A stretch of DNA of 64,000 bases from Leisingera sp. JC1 (GCF_001679925.1 NZ_LYUZ01000057.1:25524-89523), one strand, 5' to 3'; positions 29,892 through 40,244 are shown, numbered from the stretch's first letter. Notes: a model not told the origin generated them from the letters alone. Translations and numbers: made by a program.

Positions 29892-30323
29892 TCAAGTTCC
29901 GGCGGGCGATTCCGCCGGGTTCGCGGGGATCGGGCGTGCTTCGATCAGCACAAAGGCCTGCGCCCAGGGGTGATCATCGGTCAATGTCACGTGAATCACT
30001 GCCTCATGACCGGGCGGGGTCATCTGCTGCAGACGTTCGGCGGCCCAGCCGGTCACATGCATCACCGGCTGGCCGGTGCGCAGGTTGCTGACCGCCATGT
30101 CCTTCCAGGCGATGCCCATGCGCAGGCCGGTCCCGAGCGCCTTGGAACAGGCCTCCTTGGCGGCCCAGCGCTTGGCGTAGGTGCCGGCCACGTCGCGGCG
30201 GCGCTCCGCCTTGCGTTGCTCGATCTCGGTGAAAACACGGTTTCGGAAACGGTCGCCGAAGCGGTCCAAGGTGCGCTGGATGCGCTCGATATTGGCGAGG
30301 TCGGTTCCGATGCCCAGGATCAT
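29892..30323 (-). CDS. acpS: Holo-[acyl-carrier-protein] synthase
   Basis: AcpS transfers 4'-phosphopantetheine from CoA to acyl carrier protein. The 143-residue protein begins [15 protein letters not shown] with Asp8. The second metal ligand Glu57 is in [16 protein letters not shown]. The start ATG at 30323 overlaps the stop of the upstream membrane gene (ATGA, 30320-30323). It precedes lepB in the conserved order. Confidence 0.95.
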   Translation of the reverse strand: MILGIGTDLANIERIQRTLDRFGDRFRNRVFTEIEQRKAERRRDVAGTYAKRWAAKEACSKALGTGLRMGIAWKDMAVSNLRTGQPVMHVTGWAAERLQQMTPPGHEAVIHVTLTDDHPWAQAFVLIEARPIPANPAESPAGT

Positions 30324-30739
30324 TCTTCCAGCCGCTTCAAACCCAGTTTGATGCCATGGCCCAGGAACAACCGGTTGACCATCAGGATTACGGCCAGCAG
30401 CAGCAGGAAGATCCCCGCGAGGAAGGCAAACGGAATTGTCTGCCGTGCCTCTGTCACCATCGGGCTGTTCCAGTAAATCGGCAGCTGGATAATGGTCAGC
30501 AGTGCCACAACCGCGGTCATCGCCGCCGCGCAGACCCAGGCATCCCTGCCCGGCAGCGGCGCGCGGGTGGCTTGGGCGATGCGCATGCCCTCTACGACCG
30601 ACGCCACCATCGGCGGCAGCACTGTTGCCAGTCCGGCCGGCATGCCGATACCGAATTGCGCCAGCAAAAGACCTGCCAGAAGCATCGCAACGGAGGCCCC
30701 CATCCACCAAAGACCGTAACGGATCAGATTGACTTGCAT
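30320..30739 (-). CDS. Small integral membrane protein (ABZJ_00895-like)
   Basis: This is a 139-residue protein with four predicted transmembrane helices. The pattern and length resemble the ABZJ_00895 family of uncharacterised membrane proteins; this is recalled, not searched. There are no catalytic motifs. It is coupled to acpS by a 4-bp overlap and lies 5 bp from the end of pdxJ, so it belongs to the pdxJ-acpS-lepB operon. Base composition is as in its neighbours. Confidence 0.75.
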   Translation of the reverse strand: MQVNLIRYGLWWMGASVAMLLAGLLLAQFGIGMPAGLATVLPPMVASVVEGMRIAQATRAPLPGRDAWVCAAAMTAVVALLTIIQLPIYWNSPMVTEARQTIPFAFLAGIFLLLLAVILMVNRLFLGHGIKLGLKRLEE

Positions 30740-30744
30740 CGCTG

Positions 30745-31491
30745 CTACCCCCGTGCCGCGTCCATCAGGCGGCGCATTTCCTGCACCGCCGGAGTCAGAC
30801 CGCGGAAGATTGCCTCGCCGATCAGGAAGTGGCCGATGTTCAGCTCCTTCACCTCCGGGAAGGCGGCAACCGGCTGCACGGTGTCATAGGTCAGGCCGTG
30901 ACCGGCATGCACCTCCAGCCCCAGCGAATGGGCATAGGCGGACATCTCGCGCAGCGCCTCCAGCTCGCGGTCGCGGTCCTCGAACCGGCCCTCAGCGTGA
31001 TAGTCGCAATAGGCCCCGGTGTGCAGTTCGATCACTTCAGCGCCGATGCGGTGGGCGGCCTCGATTTGTTTCCTGTCAGCAGCGATGAAAATCGACACGC
31101 GGCAGCCGGCATCCCGCAACGGGGCGATGAAATGGGCCAAACGGTTTTCCTCGCGCGCCACTTCCAGCCCGCCCTCGGTGGTGCGTTCCTCGCGCTTTTC
31201 AGGGACGATGCAGACCGCGTGCGGCTTGTGGCGCAGGGCAATCTTCTGCATTTCCTCCGTCGCCGCCATCTCAAAATTCAGCGGCACCGTCAGTGCCTCC
31301 ATCAACGCGTCAATGTCCGTGTCCGTAATATGGCGGCGGTCCTCGCGCAGGTGTGCTGTGATCCCGTCAGCGCCCGCCTCTTCGGCAAGTTTGGCGGCGC
31401 GGACCGGGTCCGGATAGGCACCGCCGCGGGCGTTGCGCACGGTGGCCACATGGTCGATGTTCACGCCCAGGCGCAGCTGATTGTCTGTCAT
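30745..31491 (-). CDS. pdxJ: Pyridoxine 5'-phosphate synthase
   Basis: PdxJ condenses 1-deoxyxylulose 5-phosphate with 3-amino-2-oxopropyl phosphate, the ring-closing step of DXP-dependent vitamin B6 synthesis. The 248-residue TIM-barrel protein has [16 protein letters not shown] near its start, HLREDRRHI, and the C-terminal [12 protein letters not shown]. The enzyme's product serves the several PLP enzymes in this window. Confidence 0.96.
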   Translation of the reverse strand: MTDNQLRLGVNIDHVATVRNARGGAYPDPVRAAKLAEEAGADGITAHLREDRRHITDTDIDALMEALTVPLNFEMAATEEMQKIALRHKPHAVCIVPEKREERTTEGGLEVAREENRLAHFIAPLRDAGCRVSIFIAADRKQIEAAHRIGAEVIELHTGAYCDYHAEGRFEDRDRELEALREMSAYAHSLGLEVHAGHGLTYDTVQPVAAFPEVKELNIGHFLIGEAIFRGLTPAVQEMRRLMDAARG

Positions 31492-31597
31492 GAGAGGTCT
31501 CTCATCCGTCTGAAGTCAAAGCCTTGGCCCCGAGACTAGACAGACACCAGGCAAGAGCAAGCCTGCAAGCGATAATGGTACAATCCGGAAACTGGCC

Positions 31598-32239
31598 TTA
31601 AGGACCAGTATCAACCTCGGCGCGTTTCTTGATCGCCTCGAACTTGGCCTTGATCTTGGCCCTGCGGCGCTGCTGGTAGACCCGGATCACCGGCAGGCTG
31701 AGCAAGTAGCAGACCGTGGCAGAGATAACGCCGGGAATGACGCCGCCGATCATGTAGGGATAAAACACCTCGTCATAGAACAGGTGCAGACCCTGCCAGT
31801 CGGCAGGACGGTCCATGAACAGCGCGATCAGATTGTCCTTCAGATCTCCGCCGGCGGCCAAGAATTTGCCGACCAGGGATTTGTCGACCTCCTGATCGAA
31901 TTCGGTCCCCAACAGCCAGTGCCCGGTCTGCAGCGAGGCGACCCCGATCGGCACATAGGTCAGCGGGTTGCCGAAGAAAGTGGCGCTGAGCGAGGCCAGG
32001 ATATTGCCGTTCATCAGCCGGGCTATGAATGCTGCAACAAAGAAATGCAGCCCGTAGAAGGGTGTGAAGGTCGTGAAAACGCCCGCCCAGATGCCGCGGG
32101 CGATACGTTCCGGCGAATCGGGAAGGCGCCGGACCCGGTGCTTTACATACAGGAACGCCCTGCCCCAGCCGCCGCGCGGCCAGAGGAAATCCGCCAGCGC
32201 CCGGAGGGGCGGACGTCTGTCCCGGCGCCTGAATACCAA
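31598..32239 (-). CDS. DUF2062 domain membrane protein
   Basis: This 213-residue protein has the DUF2062 pattern. The basic N-terminus leads to GIWAGVFTTFTPFYGLHFF, then FFGNPLTYVPI, with three or so hydrophobic helices and a basic C-terminal tail. The function is unknown; the family is common in proteobacteria, often near rel/pdxJ in alphaproteobacteria. The gene stands between rel and pdxJ on the same strand. Confidence 0.88.
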   Translation of the reverse strand: MVFRRRDRRPPLRALADFLWPRGGWGRAFLYVKHRVRRLPDSPERIARGIWAGVFTTFTPFYGLHFFVAAFIARLMNGNILASLSATFFGNPLTYVPIGVASLQTGHWLLGTEFDQEVDKSLVGKFLAAGGDLKDNLIALFMDRPADWQGLHLFYDEVFYPYMIGGVIPGVISATVCYLLSLPVIRVYQQRRRAKIKAKFEAIKKRAEVDTGP

Positions 32240-32282
32240 AGCTGTGCGTCCTTCCCAGTTCCCGGCTCAGAGTTTCAGCGGC

Positions 32283-34418
32283 TTACCCCGGAAAATGGCG
32301 CTCTTCCGGCTTTTCCCGGAACCGCGCCACCGCGGCAACATCGCTTTCCGCCTCAAGCGTCAGCATCAGCGAGTGCAGCTGTTCCACATCCCGCAGCTCC
32401 ACATTGATCATGAGCCGGTAAAAGTCTGGTTTCCTGTCTACAAATTCCAGGTCCGAGATATTGGCCTTTTTCTCGCCGATCAATGTGCAAATGCGTCCCA
32501 GCACGCCGGCGTCGTTGCCGATGGTCAGCTCCAGCGTGGTGCCATAGGCGGCCGGGTGGGTGCCGCTGTGCCACTGCACGTCCATCCAGCGCTCCGGCTG
32601 GTCCTCGAACTCGCCCAGCCTGTCGCAATCGGCGGCATGCACCACCACCCCGCGGCCGCGGTAGGTGATGCCGATGATCCGCTCGCCCGGCAGCGGCTGG
32701 CAGCAGGCCGCGCGTTCGAAGCTCTGGCCTGGCTCCAGACCGATCACAGCGCGTCGCGGGGAAATCTCGTCGCCGTCGCCGGTGGTAGTCAGCTCCGGAT
32801 AGACCGACTGCACCACGTCATGGGCCGTGATCTCTGCCGCGCCCAGCCGCGCCAGCAGTTCATCCACGCCGCTGGCGCGTAATGCGCGGGCCGCTGTTTC
32901 CAGTGCCTTATCGGTTGCCTTCTTGCCAACGTGCTCAAACGCCGAGCGCGCCAGCTCATGGCCCAGCTTGACGAAGCGCGCACGGTCCGCTTCGCGCAAG
33001 GACCGGCGGATCGCGGTGCGGGCCTTACCGGTGGTGGCAATCTCCAGCCAGCTGACCTGCGGGGTCTGGCCCTCGGCGGTGATCACGTCTACCGACTGGC
33101 CGTTGCGCAGACGCGTCCACAAGGGCACCCGGATACCGTCCACCTTGGCACCGACGCAGGAGCCGCCGATACGGGTGTGGATGGCGTAGGCAAAGTCGAT
33201 CGGCGTGGCGCCCTTGGGCAGCTTGATCACATCGCCCTTGGGGGTGAAGCAGAACACCTGGTCCGAATACATCTCGAGCTTCACAGCTTCGAGGAATTCG
33301 TCGTGGTCGTCCTCTGCGTCGAATTGTTCGGTCAGCGAGGCGATCCATTTTGCCGGGTCAACAGCAAAGGGGTTTTCGGTGCGCACGCCGTCCCGGTAGG
33401 ACCAATGCGCCGCAACCCCGGTTTCGGCCACATCGTGCATCTGGCGGGTGCGGATCTGCACCTCCACCCGCTTGCCGTCGCGGCCGGAAACAGTGGTGTG
33501 GATGGAACGGTAGCCGTTGGACTTCGGCTGGCTGATATAATCCTTGAACCGGCCCGGCACCGCCCGCCAGCGCTGGTGAATGGCACCCAGCGCGCGGTAG
33601 GCGTCTTCTTCGGACATGGTAATCACCCGGAAGCCGTAGATGTCGGACAGCCGCGAAAAGCCCTGGTCCTTGGCCTGCATCTTGCGCCAGATCGAATAGG
33701 GTTTCTTGGCACGGCCGAAGACCTCCGCCTCGATCCCGGCCTTTTCCAGCTCCAGCCGCATGTCGCCGGTGATCCGGTGGATCACGTCGCCGGTTTCCCG
33801 CTGCAGGGTCACAAAGCGGCGGATGATCGACTGGCGGCCTTCCGGGTTCAGCACGCGGAAGGCCAGATCCTCCAGTTCCTCGCGCATCCATTGCATACCC
33901 ATGCGGCCCGCCAGCGGCGCATAGATATCCATCGTTTCGCGGGCTTTCTGGGCCTGCTTCTCCGGGCGCATCGCCTTGATGGTGCGCATGTTGTGCAGCC
34001 GGTCGGCGAGCTTGACAAGGATCACCCGCAGGTCCTTGGACATCGCCATGAACAGCTTGCGGAAGTTCTCCGCCTGTTTGGTCTCACGGCTGGAGAGCTG
34101 CAGGTTGGTCAGTTTGGTGACGCCATCGACCAGCATCGCCACCTCTTCGCCGAAACGGCGGGAGACTTCTTCGTAGTTGGCTTTGGTGTCTTCGATGGTG
34201 TCGTGCAGCAGCGCGGTTATAATGGTCGCATCATCCAGGCGCTGTTCGGTCAGGATGGCGGCCACCGCCACCGGATGCGTGAAATAGGGCTCGCCCGAGT
34301 GGCGGAACTGCCCTTCATGCATCTGCTCGCCAAACGCAAAGGCGTCCGCGATCCTGTCCGCATTTGTCTTTGGATTGTAGTTGCGGACCAGAGCAATCAG
34401 GTCTTCAGGGGAAATCAT
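32283..34418 (-). CDS. rel: Bifunctional (p)ppGpp synthetase/hydrolase (Rel/SpoT, RSH)
   Basis: This is the single long RSH enzyme that makes and degrades (p)ppGpp in the stringent response. The protein has 711 residues. The N-terminal HD hydrolase domain is intact (Arg40, His48, His72-Asp73 in LLHDTIEDT), so hydrolase activity is expected. The synthetase domain has YGFRVI and SNGYRSIHTTV. TGS (VFCFTPKGDVIKLPKGATPIDFAY), helical and C-terminal ACT domains follow. It lies 37 bp from rpoZ, a widespread arrangement. Confidence 0.96.
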   Translation of the reverse strand: MISPEDLIALVRNYNPKTNADRIADAFAFGEQMHEGQFRHSGEPYFTHPVAVAAILTEQRLDDATIITALLHDTIEDTKANYEEVSRRFGEEVAMLVDGVTKLTNLQLSSRETKQAENFRKLFMAMSKDLRVILVKLADRLHNMRTIKAMRPEKQAQKARETMDIYAPLAGRMGMQWMREELEDLAFRVLNPEGRQSIIRRFVTLQRETGDVIHRITGDMRLELEKAGIEAEVFGRAKKPYSIWRKMQAKDQGFSRLSDIYGFRVITMSEEDAYRALGAIHQRWRAVPGRFKDYISQPKSNGYRSIHTTVSGRDGKRVEVQIRTRQMHDVAETGVAAHWSYRDGVRTENPFAVDPAKWIASLTEQFDAEDDHDEFLEAVKLEMYSDQVFCFTPKGDVIKLPKGATPIDFAYAIHTRIGGSCVGAKVDGIRVPLWTRLRNGQSVDVITAEGQTPQVSWLEIATTGKARTAIRRSLREADRARFVKLGHELARSAFEHVGKKATDKALETAARALRASGVDELLARLGAAEITAHDVVQSVYPELTTTGDGDEISPRRAVIGLEPGQSFERAACCQPLPGERIIGITYRGRGVVVHAADCDRLGEFEDQPERWMDVQWHSGTHPAAYGTTLELTIGNDAGVLGRICTLIGEKKANISDLEFVDRKPDFYRLMINVELRDVEQLHSLMLTLEAESDVAAVARFREKPEERHFPG

Positions 34419-34455
34419 GTCCGGTCCGCAGCCTCAAAATAGTCAGACGCGCGCC

Positions 34456-34809
34456 TCAGCCCTGGCCCTGGGCCTCCATCAGCGCACGCAGCAGTTTCTC
34501 TTCCGACATGTCGTCGTCAGCCGGCTTGTCGTTGTCCGCGCCCATCAGCAGAGCCATGGAATCTTCTTCCGGCTCGTCAACCTCGATCTGGGTCTGATTG
34601 CTCTCGATCAGGCGCTCGCGCAGCTCATCGGCGCTCTGGGTCTCGTCAGCGATTTCACGCAGGGACACAACCGGGTTCTTGTCGTTGTCGCGCTCGACAG
34701 TGATCGGGGCACCGGCCGAGATTTCGCGGGCACGGTGCGCAGCCAGCATCACCAGCTCAAAGCGGTTGGGCACTTTATCTACGCAATCTTCAACCGTCAC
34801 GCGGGCCAT
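34456..34809 (-). CDS. rpoZ: RNA polymerase omega subunit
   Basis: Omega aids assembly of RNA polymerase and binds ppGpp at its interface. The 117-residue protein begins [19 protein letters not shown], the family signature. The C-terminal part is strongly acidic, as in other Rhodobacterales. The rpoZ-rel pairing fits the stringent response. Confidence 0.96.
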   Translation of the reverse strand: MARVTVEDCVDKVPNRFELVMLAAHRAREISAGAPITVERDNDKNPVVSLREIADETQSADELRERLIESNQTQIEVDEPEEDSMALLMGADNDKPADDDMSEEKLLRALMEAQGQG

Positions 34810-34902
34810 CAGCGACTCTCCATATCATTCCTGGTCCAGAAGGCAGACATCTACGCCCATATCTTTCTCTTGACAAGGGCGGAAAACACCGCATTGCGCG
34901 GC

Positions 34903-35472
34903 TCAGAGCGGCGTCACCTCCGCCACGTCCTGCGGCGGCAGCTCCGTCAGCATCTCAACCACGGTTTTATGCAGCACCGGATGGCGCCAGCGGGGCGCGA
35001 TGTCGGCCAGCGGCACCAGCACAAAGGCGCGGTCCTGAATGCGCGGATGCGGCAGGATCAGCTGCCCTGGCGCCTCTTGCATCTGGCTCTCCAAGGGCAG
35101 TCCCTGCCAGCGGGCATATCCCGCCGCGTCAGGCAGCACCGCGCCGTCGAAGTCCACCAGGTCAAGATCCAGCGTCCGCATGCCCCAGCGCTGCTCCCGC
35201 ACCCGTGCAAACTGCTCCTCCACCTGATGGAGCCGCTCCAGAAGCCCGCCGGCGGACAGCGTGGTGTCCACCGCCACCGCAGCATTCACGTATTCCGGCC
35301 CGGCACCTGCCGGGAAGCAGGGTGTCTGAAAGAACCGGGAGACGCTGCGCAGGGAAACCTCCTGCGACTGCAGCGCGCGGACAGCCTTTGCCAGGGTGAT
35401 CTGAGGCGCATCAGCGTCAGCGGGCAGGTTGCCGCCCAACGCAATCAGCGCCGTTTTACGGATTTCGGCCAT
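34903..35472 (-). CDS. folK: 2-Amino-4-hydroxy-6-hydroxymethyldihydropteridine pyrophosphokinase
   Basis: HPPK transfers pyrophosphate from ATP to the pterin precursor of folate. This protein has 189 residues. ALGGNLP (11-17) and the signature RWGMRTLDLDL (95-105) are clear, and PHPRIQDRAFVLVPLADIAP near residue 140 completes the fold. It is divergent from the NYN gene and precedes rpoZ on the same strand. Confidence 0.95.
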   Translation of the reverse strand: MAEIRKTALIALGGNLPADADAPQITLAKAVRALQSQEVSLRSVSRFFQTPCFPAGAGPEYVNAAVAVDTTLSAGGLLERLHQVEEQFARVREQRWGMRTLDLDLVDFDGAVLPDAAGYARWQGLPLESQMQEAPGQLILPHPRIQDRAFVLVPLADIAPRWRHPVLHKTVVEMLTELPPQDVAEVTPL

Positions 35473-35609
35473 CTTTGACCCTATTCAAACGGACAGATTA
35501 CTTGCGGCAAATGACAAATAACTTACATTAAGTCTACCCGTTTCGCCGTTTTCAAAATCACACTCACGGAACCCCCGGCCGAGACGGTTATACCGGAAGG
35601 AAAATTTTG
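35473..35609. promoter_or_regulatory. Divergent promoter region folK / NYN gene
   Basis: This 137-bp AT-richer gap holds a possible plus-strand promoter: TTGCGG (35502-35507), 16 bp, TACATT (35524-35529). The NYN gene's GGAAGG site is at 35595-35600. The promoter is a weak match. Confidence 0.3.
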
Positions 35610-36179
35610 ATGTTTTACAAGGACGAACGGCTCGCGCTGTTCATAGACGGGTCAAACCTGTACGCCGCCGCCAAGGCACTCGGGTTTGACATCGACTACA
35701 AGCTTCTGCGGCAGGAATTCATGCGCCGCGGCAAGCTTCTGCGGGCCTTTTATTACACTGCCCTGCTGGAGAATGACGAGTATTCACCGATCCGGCCGCT
35801 TGTCGACTGGCTGCACTACAACGGCTTTACCATGGTCACCAAACCGGCCAAGGAATACACCGACAGCATGGGACGGCGCAAAGTCAAAGGCAATATGGAC
35901 ATCGAATTGACGGTCGATGCCATGGAGCTGGCGCCGCGGGTCGACCACATCGTGCTGTTCTCGGGCGATGGGGACTTCCGCCCGCTGATTGCCAGCCTGC
36001 AGCGCCAGGGCGTGCGCGTTTCGGTGGTGTCGACCATCCGCAGCCAGCCGCCGATGATCTCTGACGACCTGCGCCGCCAGGCCGACAATTTCATTGAGCT
36101 GGAAGAACTGCGCGACGTGATCGGCCGCCCGCCGCGCGAGCAAAGCGAACCGCGTTCCGCAACAGCCGCACACGGCTGA
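35610..36179 (+). CDS. NYN/LabA-like (DUF88) PIN-fold protein
   Basis: This is a predicted metal-dependent ribonuclease of the NYN branch of PIN domains, 189 residues. Acidic residues of the active site are in place: Asp13 in FIDGSNLY, Asp97 in KGNMDIELTVDAM, and Asp120/Asp122 in SGDGDFRPL. The C-terminal 20 residues are low complexity. ATG 35610 is preferred over TTG 35607, with GGAAGG nine bases upstream. It is common in alphaproteobacteria next to folK/rpoZ. The RNA target is unknown. Confidence 0.9.
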   Translation: MFYKDERLALFIDGSNLYAAAKALGFDIDYKLLRQEFMRRGKLLRAFYYTALLENDEYSPIRPLVDWLHYNGFTMVTKPAKEYTDSMGRRKVKGNMDIELTVDAMELAPRVDHIVLFSGDGDFRPLIASLQRQGVRVSVVSTIRSQPPMISDDLRRQADNFIELEELRDVIGRPPREQSEPRSATAAHG

Positions 36180-36244
36180 GCCCGGACCGCCGGAATACAG
36201 ACCGGAACAGGCATCAGATGGGGTGGCGCCTGTTCCGGAGCAGC

Positions 36245-36706
36245 TCAGTTGTGCGCGTGTCCCTGGCTGTTGATCTGGTTGTGGCGCGCGACAACCTCCG
36301 CAGGCCAGCGGCTTTTGACATAGGCGAGAACCTGGCGCATTTCCGCGTCGCTCAGCACGCTGCCAAAACCCTCCATACGGCTTTTGTAGCCACCGCCGGC
36401 AATTGCCTCCACACCTTCCCTGACGACCTCCAGCAACTGCTCATCCGGGTGATGCCACGCGTGGCCGCTCCCATCCAAAGGCGGCGCGGGCAGATACCCC
36501 TCGCTGTCGCGCATCTGCCAGTCCGGCTCTCCTTGCAGGTCGCCGCCGTGGCAGCTGGCGCAGTTGTCTGCGTACAGCACCCCGCCCGCTTCAACCTGCT
36601 CAGGCTTGTCATATGGCAGGATGCCCGCGGCCTGGGCCGCGGCGGGCACGACCCCGCCCCCCGTCGCCGCCGCCAGCAAAGCCGCAACCTTCGTGAATGC
36701 CCGCAT
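36245..36706 (-). CDS. Periplasmic mono-haem c-type cytochrome
   Basis: This is an exported protein of 153 residues with a signal peptide of about 26 residues. The haem site is C49-A-S-C52-H53, and Met111 in KSRMEGFG is the likely sixth ligand, so class I cytochrome c is expected. It is a single-gene unit convergent with the NYN gene. The electron partner is not indicated by context. Confidence 0.9.
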   Translation of the reverse strand: MRAFTKVAALLAAATGGGVVPAAAQAAGILPYDKPEQVEAGGVLYADNCASCHGGDLQGEPDWQMRDSEGYLPAPPLDGSGHAWHHPDEQLLEVVREGVEAIAGGGYKSRMEGFGSVLSDAEMRQVLAYVKSRWPAEVVARHNQINSQGHAHN

Positions 36707-36849
36707 CAGTTCTGCCTCCTGTCCTGGTGTGCCGTGAAGCTATCTGCCGCCTTCCGGCGCTGGAAGCACCAGTCACATCTGTGTGAAGTTTCCGCGGCAC
36801 TGGACGTTGCGACCCGAAGCGCTTACCTCTGGCGCCCAAGGAGACGCCA

Positions 36850-37800
36850 ATGACCAAGCCAGCCCTGACCCTCTACCTTGCCGCGCCGCGCGGCTTCTGC
36901 GCCGGCGTGGATCGCGCCATCAAGATTGTCGAGATGGCAATCGGCAAATGGGGCGCACCGGTCTACGTCCGCCATGAGATCGTGCATAATAAATTCGTGG
37001 TCGACAGCTTGCGCGAGAAAGGCGCGGTGTTTGTCGAGGAGCTGGACGAATGCCCCGATGACCGGCCGGTGATCTTCTCCGCCCACGGCGTGCCGAAATC
37101 GGTGCCCGCTGCCGCTGAGGCGCGCGAGATGATCTATGTGGACGCCACCTGCCCGCTGGTATCCAAAGTGCATATCGAGGCCCAGCGCCACGCCGAGGCC
37201 GGGCTGCAGATGATCATGATCGGCCACAAGGGCCACCCGGAGACCATCGGCACCATGGGCCAGCTGCCCGAGGGCGAAGTGCTGCTGGTTGAGACCGCCG
37301 CAGATGTGGCGACGGTTGACGTGCGTGATCCGGACCGGCTGGCCTATGTCACCCAGACCACCTTGTCGGTGGATGACACCAGGGGCATCGTTGCGGCGCT
37401 GGAAGAACGCTTCCCCAACATCATCGGCCCGCACAAGGAAGACATCTGCTATGCCACCACCAACCGTCAGGAGGCGGTGAAATCAGTGGCACCCAAAGCA
37501 GACGCCCTCCTTGTGGTTGGCGCGCCGAACTCCTCGAACTCCCGCCGCCTTGTCGAAGTCGGGGCCAAGAACGGCTGCGATTACGCCCAACTGGTGCAGC
37601 GTGCCGAGAACATCGACTGGCGCGCGCTCGAAGGCATCCGCTCGGTTGCCATCACCGCCGGCGCTTCGGCCCCCGAACTGCTGGTCAACGAGGTGATCGA
37701 CGCTTTCCGGGAGCGCTACGAGGTGACCGTGGAAGTCGTGGAGACCGCAGTGGAAACAGTGGAATTCAAGGTGCCTCGTGTCTTGCGGCAGCCTGCGTGA
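36850..37800 (+). CDS. ispH: 4-Hydroxy-3-methylbut-2-enyl diphosphate reductase
   Basis: IspH is the last enzyme of the MEP isoprenoid route, giving IPP and DMAPP from HMBPP. The 316-residue protein has the three cluster cysteines Cys17 (PRGFCAGV), Cys101 ([11 protein letters not shown]) and Cys200 ([12 protein letters not shown]). The family residues HEIVHN and SAHGV are present. It is followed by a LysE gene and a methyltransferase on the same strand. Confidence 0.97.
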   Translation: MTKPALTLYLAAPRGFCAGVDRAIKIVEMAIGKWGAPVYVRHEIVHNKFVVDSLREKGAVFVEELDECPDDRPVIFSAHGVPKSVPAAAEAREMIYVDATCPLVSKVHIEAQRHAEAGLQMIMIGHKGHPETIGTMGQLPEGEVLLVETAADVATVDVRDPDRLAYVTQTTLSVDDTRGIVAALEERFPNIIGPHKEDICYATTNRQEAVKSVAPKADALLVVGAPNSSNSRRLVEVGAKNGCDYAQLVQRAENIDWRALEGIRSVAITAGASAPELLVNEVIDAFRERYEVTVEVVETAVETVEFKVPRVLRQPA

Positions 37801-37902
37801 GCGCACAGACCAGAGTGCATACTAAGTGACAGAAATTACACCCGCTTCGGGCGAACCGTGGTACGCCTAAGGTCCCGGGCATTATTTCTGGAGCCATAAT
37901 TG

Positions 37903-38517
37903 ATGATCACGCTGCACTTTCTGATTACCGCCTTTGTCGTCGTCCTCGCCCCCGGCACGGGTGTCATCTACACGCTGGCGCTTGGTCTCGGCCAAGGCTG
38001 GCGCGCTTCCATCTGGGCCGCAATCGGCTGCACCTTTGGCATCCTTCCGCATCTGGCCGCGGCCACGCTGGGGCTGGCGGCCGTGCTGCACAGCTCTGTC
38101 CTGCTGTTCCAGATCGTCAAAGCCGCAGGCGTGGCCTATCTCCTGTACCTCGCCTGGCAGGCGCTGCGCAGCGGCGGCGCACTGGCCGTGTCCTCGAAAC
38201 GCACCAGCCAGCCCGGCTGGAAAATCGCCTGGCGCGGGGCGCTGATCAACATCCTGAACCCCAAGCTGTCGGTGTTCTTCCTGGCCTTGCTGCCCCCGTT
38301 CCTGAGCGGCAATCCCGCCAGCGCCACGCTGGAGATGTCGGTTCTCGGGCTGGTGTTCATGGTGATGACCTTTGCCATCTTCGTTCTCTACGGGTTGTTT
38401 GCCGCCCAGGCCCGCACCTACCTCTTGAACAGCGAGCGGGTGCTGAAGTGGCTGAACCGCGGCTTTGCAACCGTGTTTGCGGGCCTTGCCGCCCGGCTGG
38501 CCATGGAACGCGCCTGA
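37903..38517 (+). CDS. LysE/RhtB-family amino-acid exporter
   Basis: This is an inner-membrane exporter of 204 residues with about six helices. It begins LHFLITAFVVVLAPGTGVIYTL, the LysE/RhtB start with the APGTG turn, and carries INILNPKLSVFFLALLPPF in the middle. The usual substrates are homoserine, threonine or other amino acids; which one is not readable here. ATG 37903, directly after an in-frame TTG, has TGGAG about ten bases upstream. Confidence 0.88.
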   Translation: MITLHFLITAFVVVLAPGTGVIYTLALGLGQGWRASIWAAIGCTFGILPHLAAATLGLAAVLHSSVLLFQIVKAAGVAYLLYLAWQALRSGGALAVSSKRTSQPGWKIAWRGALINILNPKLSVFFLALLPPFLSGNPASATLEMSVLGLVFMVMTFAIFVLYGLFAAQARTYLLNSERVLKWLNRGFATVFAGLAARLAMERA

Positions 38518-38538
38518 CCCTGCCCGGGAGATGCCCAG

Positions 38539-39138
38539 ATGAGTGATGACAGAACCATCAGCGTCTACGACGACCGCACCGCGGAATACGCCGAACTGTT
38601 CACCGGCAGAACGGATCCGGGGGAGGAGGCTGATTTCCAGGCCTTCTCCGCACGCCTGCCCGAAGGCGGCACGGTGCTGGACCTCGGCTGCGGCCCCGGC
38701 CATTGGGCCGCACGGTTCCGCAATGCAGGCTTTCGTGTGGCCGCGCTTGATGCTTCGCCGGAAATGGCTGAGGAGGCCCGCAAGGCCTATGGGATTGAAG
38801 TCATTACCGCGGGTTTTTACGCCTTGGACGCCGAGGCGGTATTTGACGGCATCTGGGCCTATTTCAGCCTGCTGCATGTGCCGCGGGAGGAACTTTCCGT
38901 TCACCTGACCGCCGTCCGCCGGGCGCTGACCGAAGGCGGCACGCTATGCCTGGCAATGAAACTGGGCGAGAGCGAAGGCCGCGACGAGCTGGGCAGGTTC
39001 TATGCGTACTACAGCGAGGACGAGCTGCGCGAAAAACTCGAAGCCGTCGGCTTCACCCTGCTCGGCGCCCGCCGCGGGACAGGCAAAGGACTGGCTGGCA
39101 CTGCCCAGGAGTTCGTAGTACTGACGGCGCATGCCTGA
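38539..39138 (+). CDS. Class I SAM-dependent methyltransferase
   Basis: This is a 199-residue Rossmann-fold methyltransferase. SAM-binding motif I is [12 protein letters not shown], motif II ends in ALDASPEM, and motif IV lies in [13 protein letters not shown]. The target is unknown. The stop overlaps rnhA by 8 bp (39131-39138), so the two are coupled. The start has an upstream GGGAGATG. Confidence 0.9.
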   Translation: MSDDRTISVYDDRTAEYAELFTGRTDPGEEADFQAFSARLPEGGTVLDLGCGPGHWAARFRNAGFRVAALDASPEMAEEARKAYGIEVITAGFYALDAEAVFDGIWAYFSLLHVPREELSVHLTAVRRALTEGGTLCLAMKLGESEGRDELGRFYAYYSEDELREKLEAVGFTLLGARRGTGKGLAGTAQEFVVLTAHA

Positions 39139-39595
39139 ATTATTTGCTTATACCGACGGCGCCTGCTCTGGAAATCCCGGCCCCGGCGGCTGGGGCGTTC
39201 TGCTGCGCGCCATGGATGATGACACCATCGTCAAAGAAAAAGAACTGAGCGGCGGTGAGGGGGAGACCACCAACAACCGGATGGAACTTCTGGCCGCGAT
39301 CAACGCGCTGGAGAGCCTGGCACGGCCGTCCACCATCACCGTGGTGACCGACTCGACCTATGTGAAGAACGGCGTCACCGGCTGGATTTTCGGCTGGAAG
39401 AAGAACGGCTGGAAGACATCGAACAAGAAGCCGGTGAAAAACGTCGAGCTGTGGCAGCGCCTGGACGAAGCGCAGGCCCGCCACAAGGTGACCTGGGAAT
39501 GGGTCAAGGGCCACGCAGGCCACCCGGAGAACGAGCGCGCGGATGAACTCGCACGTGCAGGCATGGCGCCCTTCAAAAAGAAGAAAAGCGCCTGA
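39131..39595 (+). CDS. rnhA: Ribonuclease HI
   Basis: RNase HI degrades RNA in RNA-DNA hybrids. The 154-residue protein has all four carboxylates: Asp9 (YTDGAC), Glu52 (NNRMEL), Asp74 (VTDSTYV) and Asp138 (ENERADELA), plus the catalytic-loop histidine in KGHAGH. The C-terminus is Lys-rich (KKKKSA). It is coupled to the methyltransferase gene upstream. Confidence 0.97.
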   Translation: MPELFAYTDGACSGNPGPGGWGVLLRAMDDDTIVKEKELSGGEGETTNNRMELLAAINALESLARPSTITVVTDSTYVKNGVTGWIFGWKKNGWKTSNKKPVKNVELWQRLDEAQARHKVTWEWVKGHAGHPENERADELARAGMAPFKKKKSA

Positions 39596-39611
39596 TGCGC
39601 AGGGTTGCCGT

Positions 39612-40235
39612 ATGACATTTCTGGCGCTGCTGGACTATGCCTCGGTGCTGGTCTTTGCCCTCTCCGGCGCGCTGGTCGCCAGCCGGGCGCAGCTGGATAT
39701 CGTCGGCTTTGCCTTTGTCGCCTGCCTGACCGCGCTTGGCGGCGGCACCCTGCGCGACCTGCTTTTGGACCGCAACCCGGTGTTCTGGATCGGCAACCCC
39801 AATTACATCCTGCTGGCCGCGCTTGCCGCAGTTGCAGTGTTCTTTTCCGCGCACCTGTTGGAAAGCCGCCTGCGCTGGATTGTTTGGCTGGACAGTTTTG
39901 CCCTGGCGGTTGCGGTGTCTGCCGGCACCGGTGCTGCGATATCTCTGAACAGCCCGCCGGTGATCGTCGTGCTGATGGGCATGGCCACCGGCACCATGGG
40001 CGGCCTGATGCGCGATGTGGTCTGCAACGAGGTGCCGCTGGTTCTGAAACAGGGCGAGCTTTACATCACCTGCGCCATGGCAGGCGCCATCACCGCCGTT
40101 GCGGCCATCTGGCTGGGGTTTGAGCTGAAGTTCGCGCTGCTGGCCTGCGCCGGGGTCTGCTGGGTGCTGCGGGCAGGCTCCATCCTGTTCGGCTGGCACC
40201 TGCCGGTTTACAAAAGCCGCCCGCCGCGCAGCTAG
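39612..40235 (+). CDS. Trimeric intracellular cation channel family protein (UPF0126)
   Basis: This is a 207-residue membrane protein with seven helices. The two-fold repeat is seen as GGGTLRDLLLD and GGLMRDVVCNE, each with the Gly-rich turn and the RD pair of the TRIC/UPF0126 family. Bacterial members form potassium-permeable trimers. The role here is unknown. The ORF follows rnhA by 16 bp. Confidence 0.9.
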   Translation: MTFLALLDYASVLVFALSGALVASRAQLDIVGFAFVACLTALGGGTLRDLLLDRNPVFWIGNPNYILLAALAAVAVFFSAHLLESRLRWIVWLDSFALAVAVSAGTGAAISLNSPPVIVVLMGMATGTMGGLMRDVVCNEVPLVLKQGELYITCAMAGAITAVAAIWLGFELKFALLACAGVCWVLRAGSILFGWHLPVYKSRPPRS

Positions 40236-40244
40236 GCGGTGCTG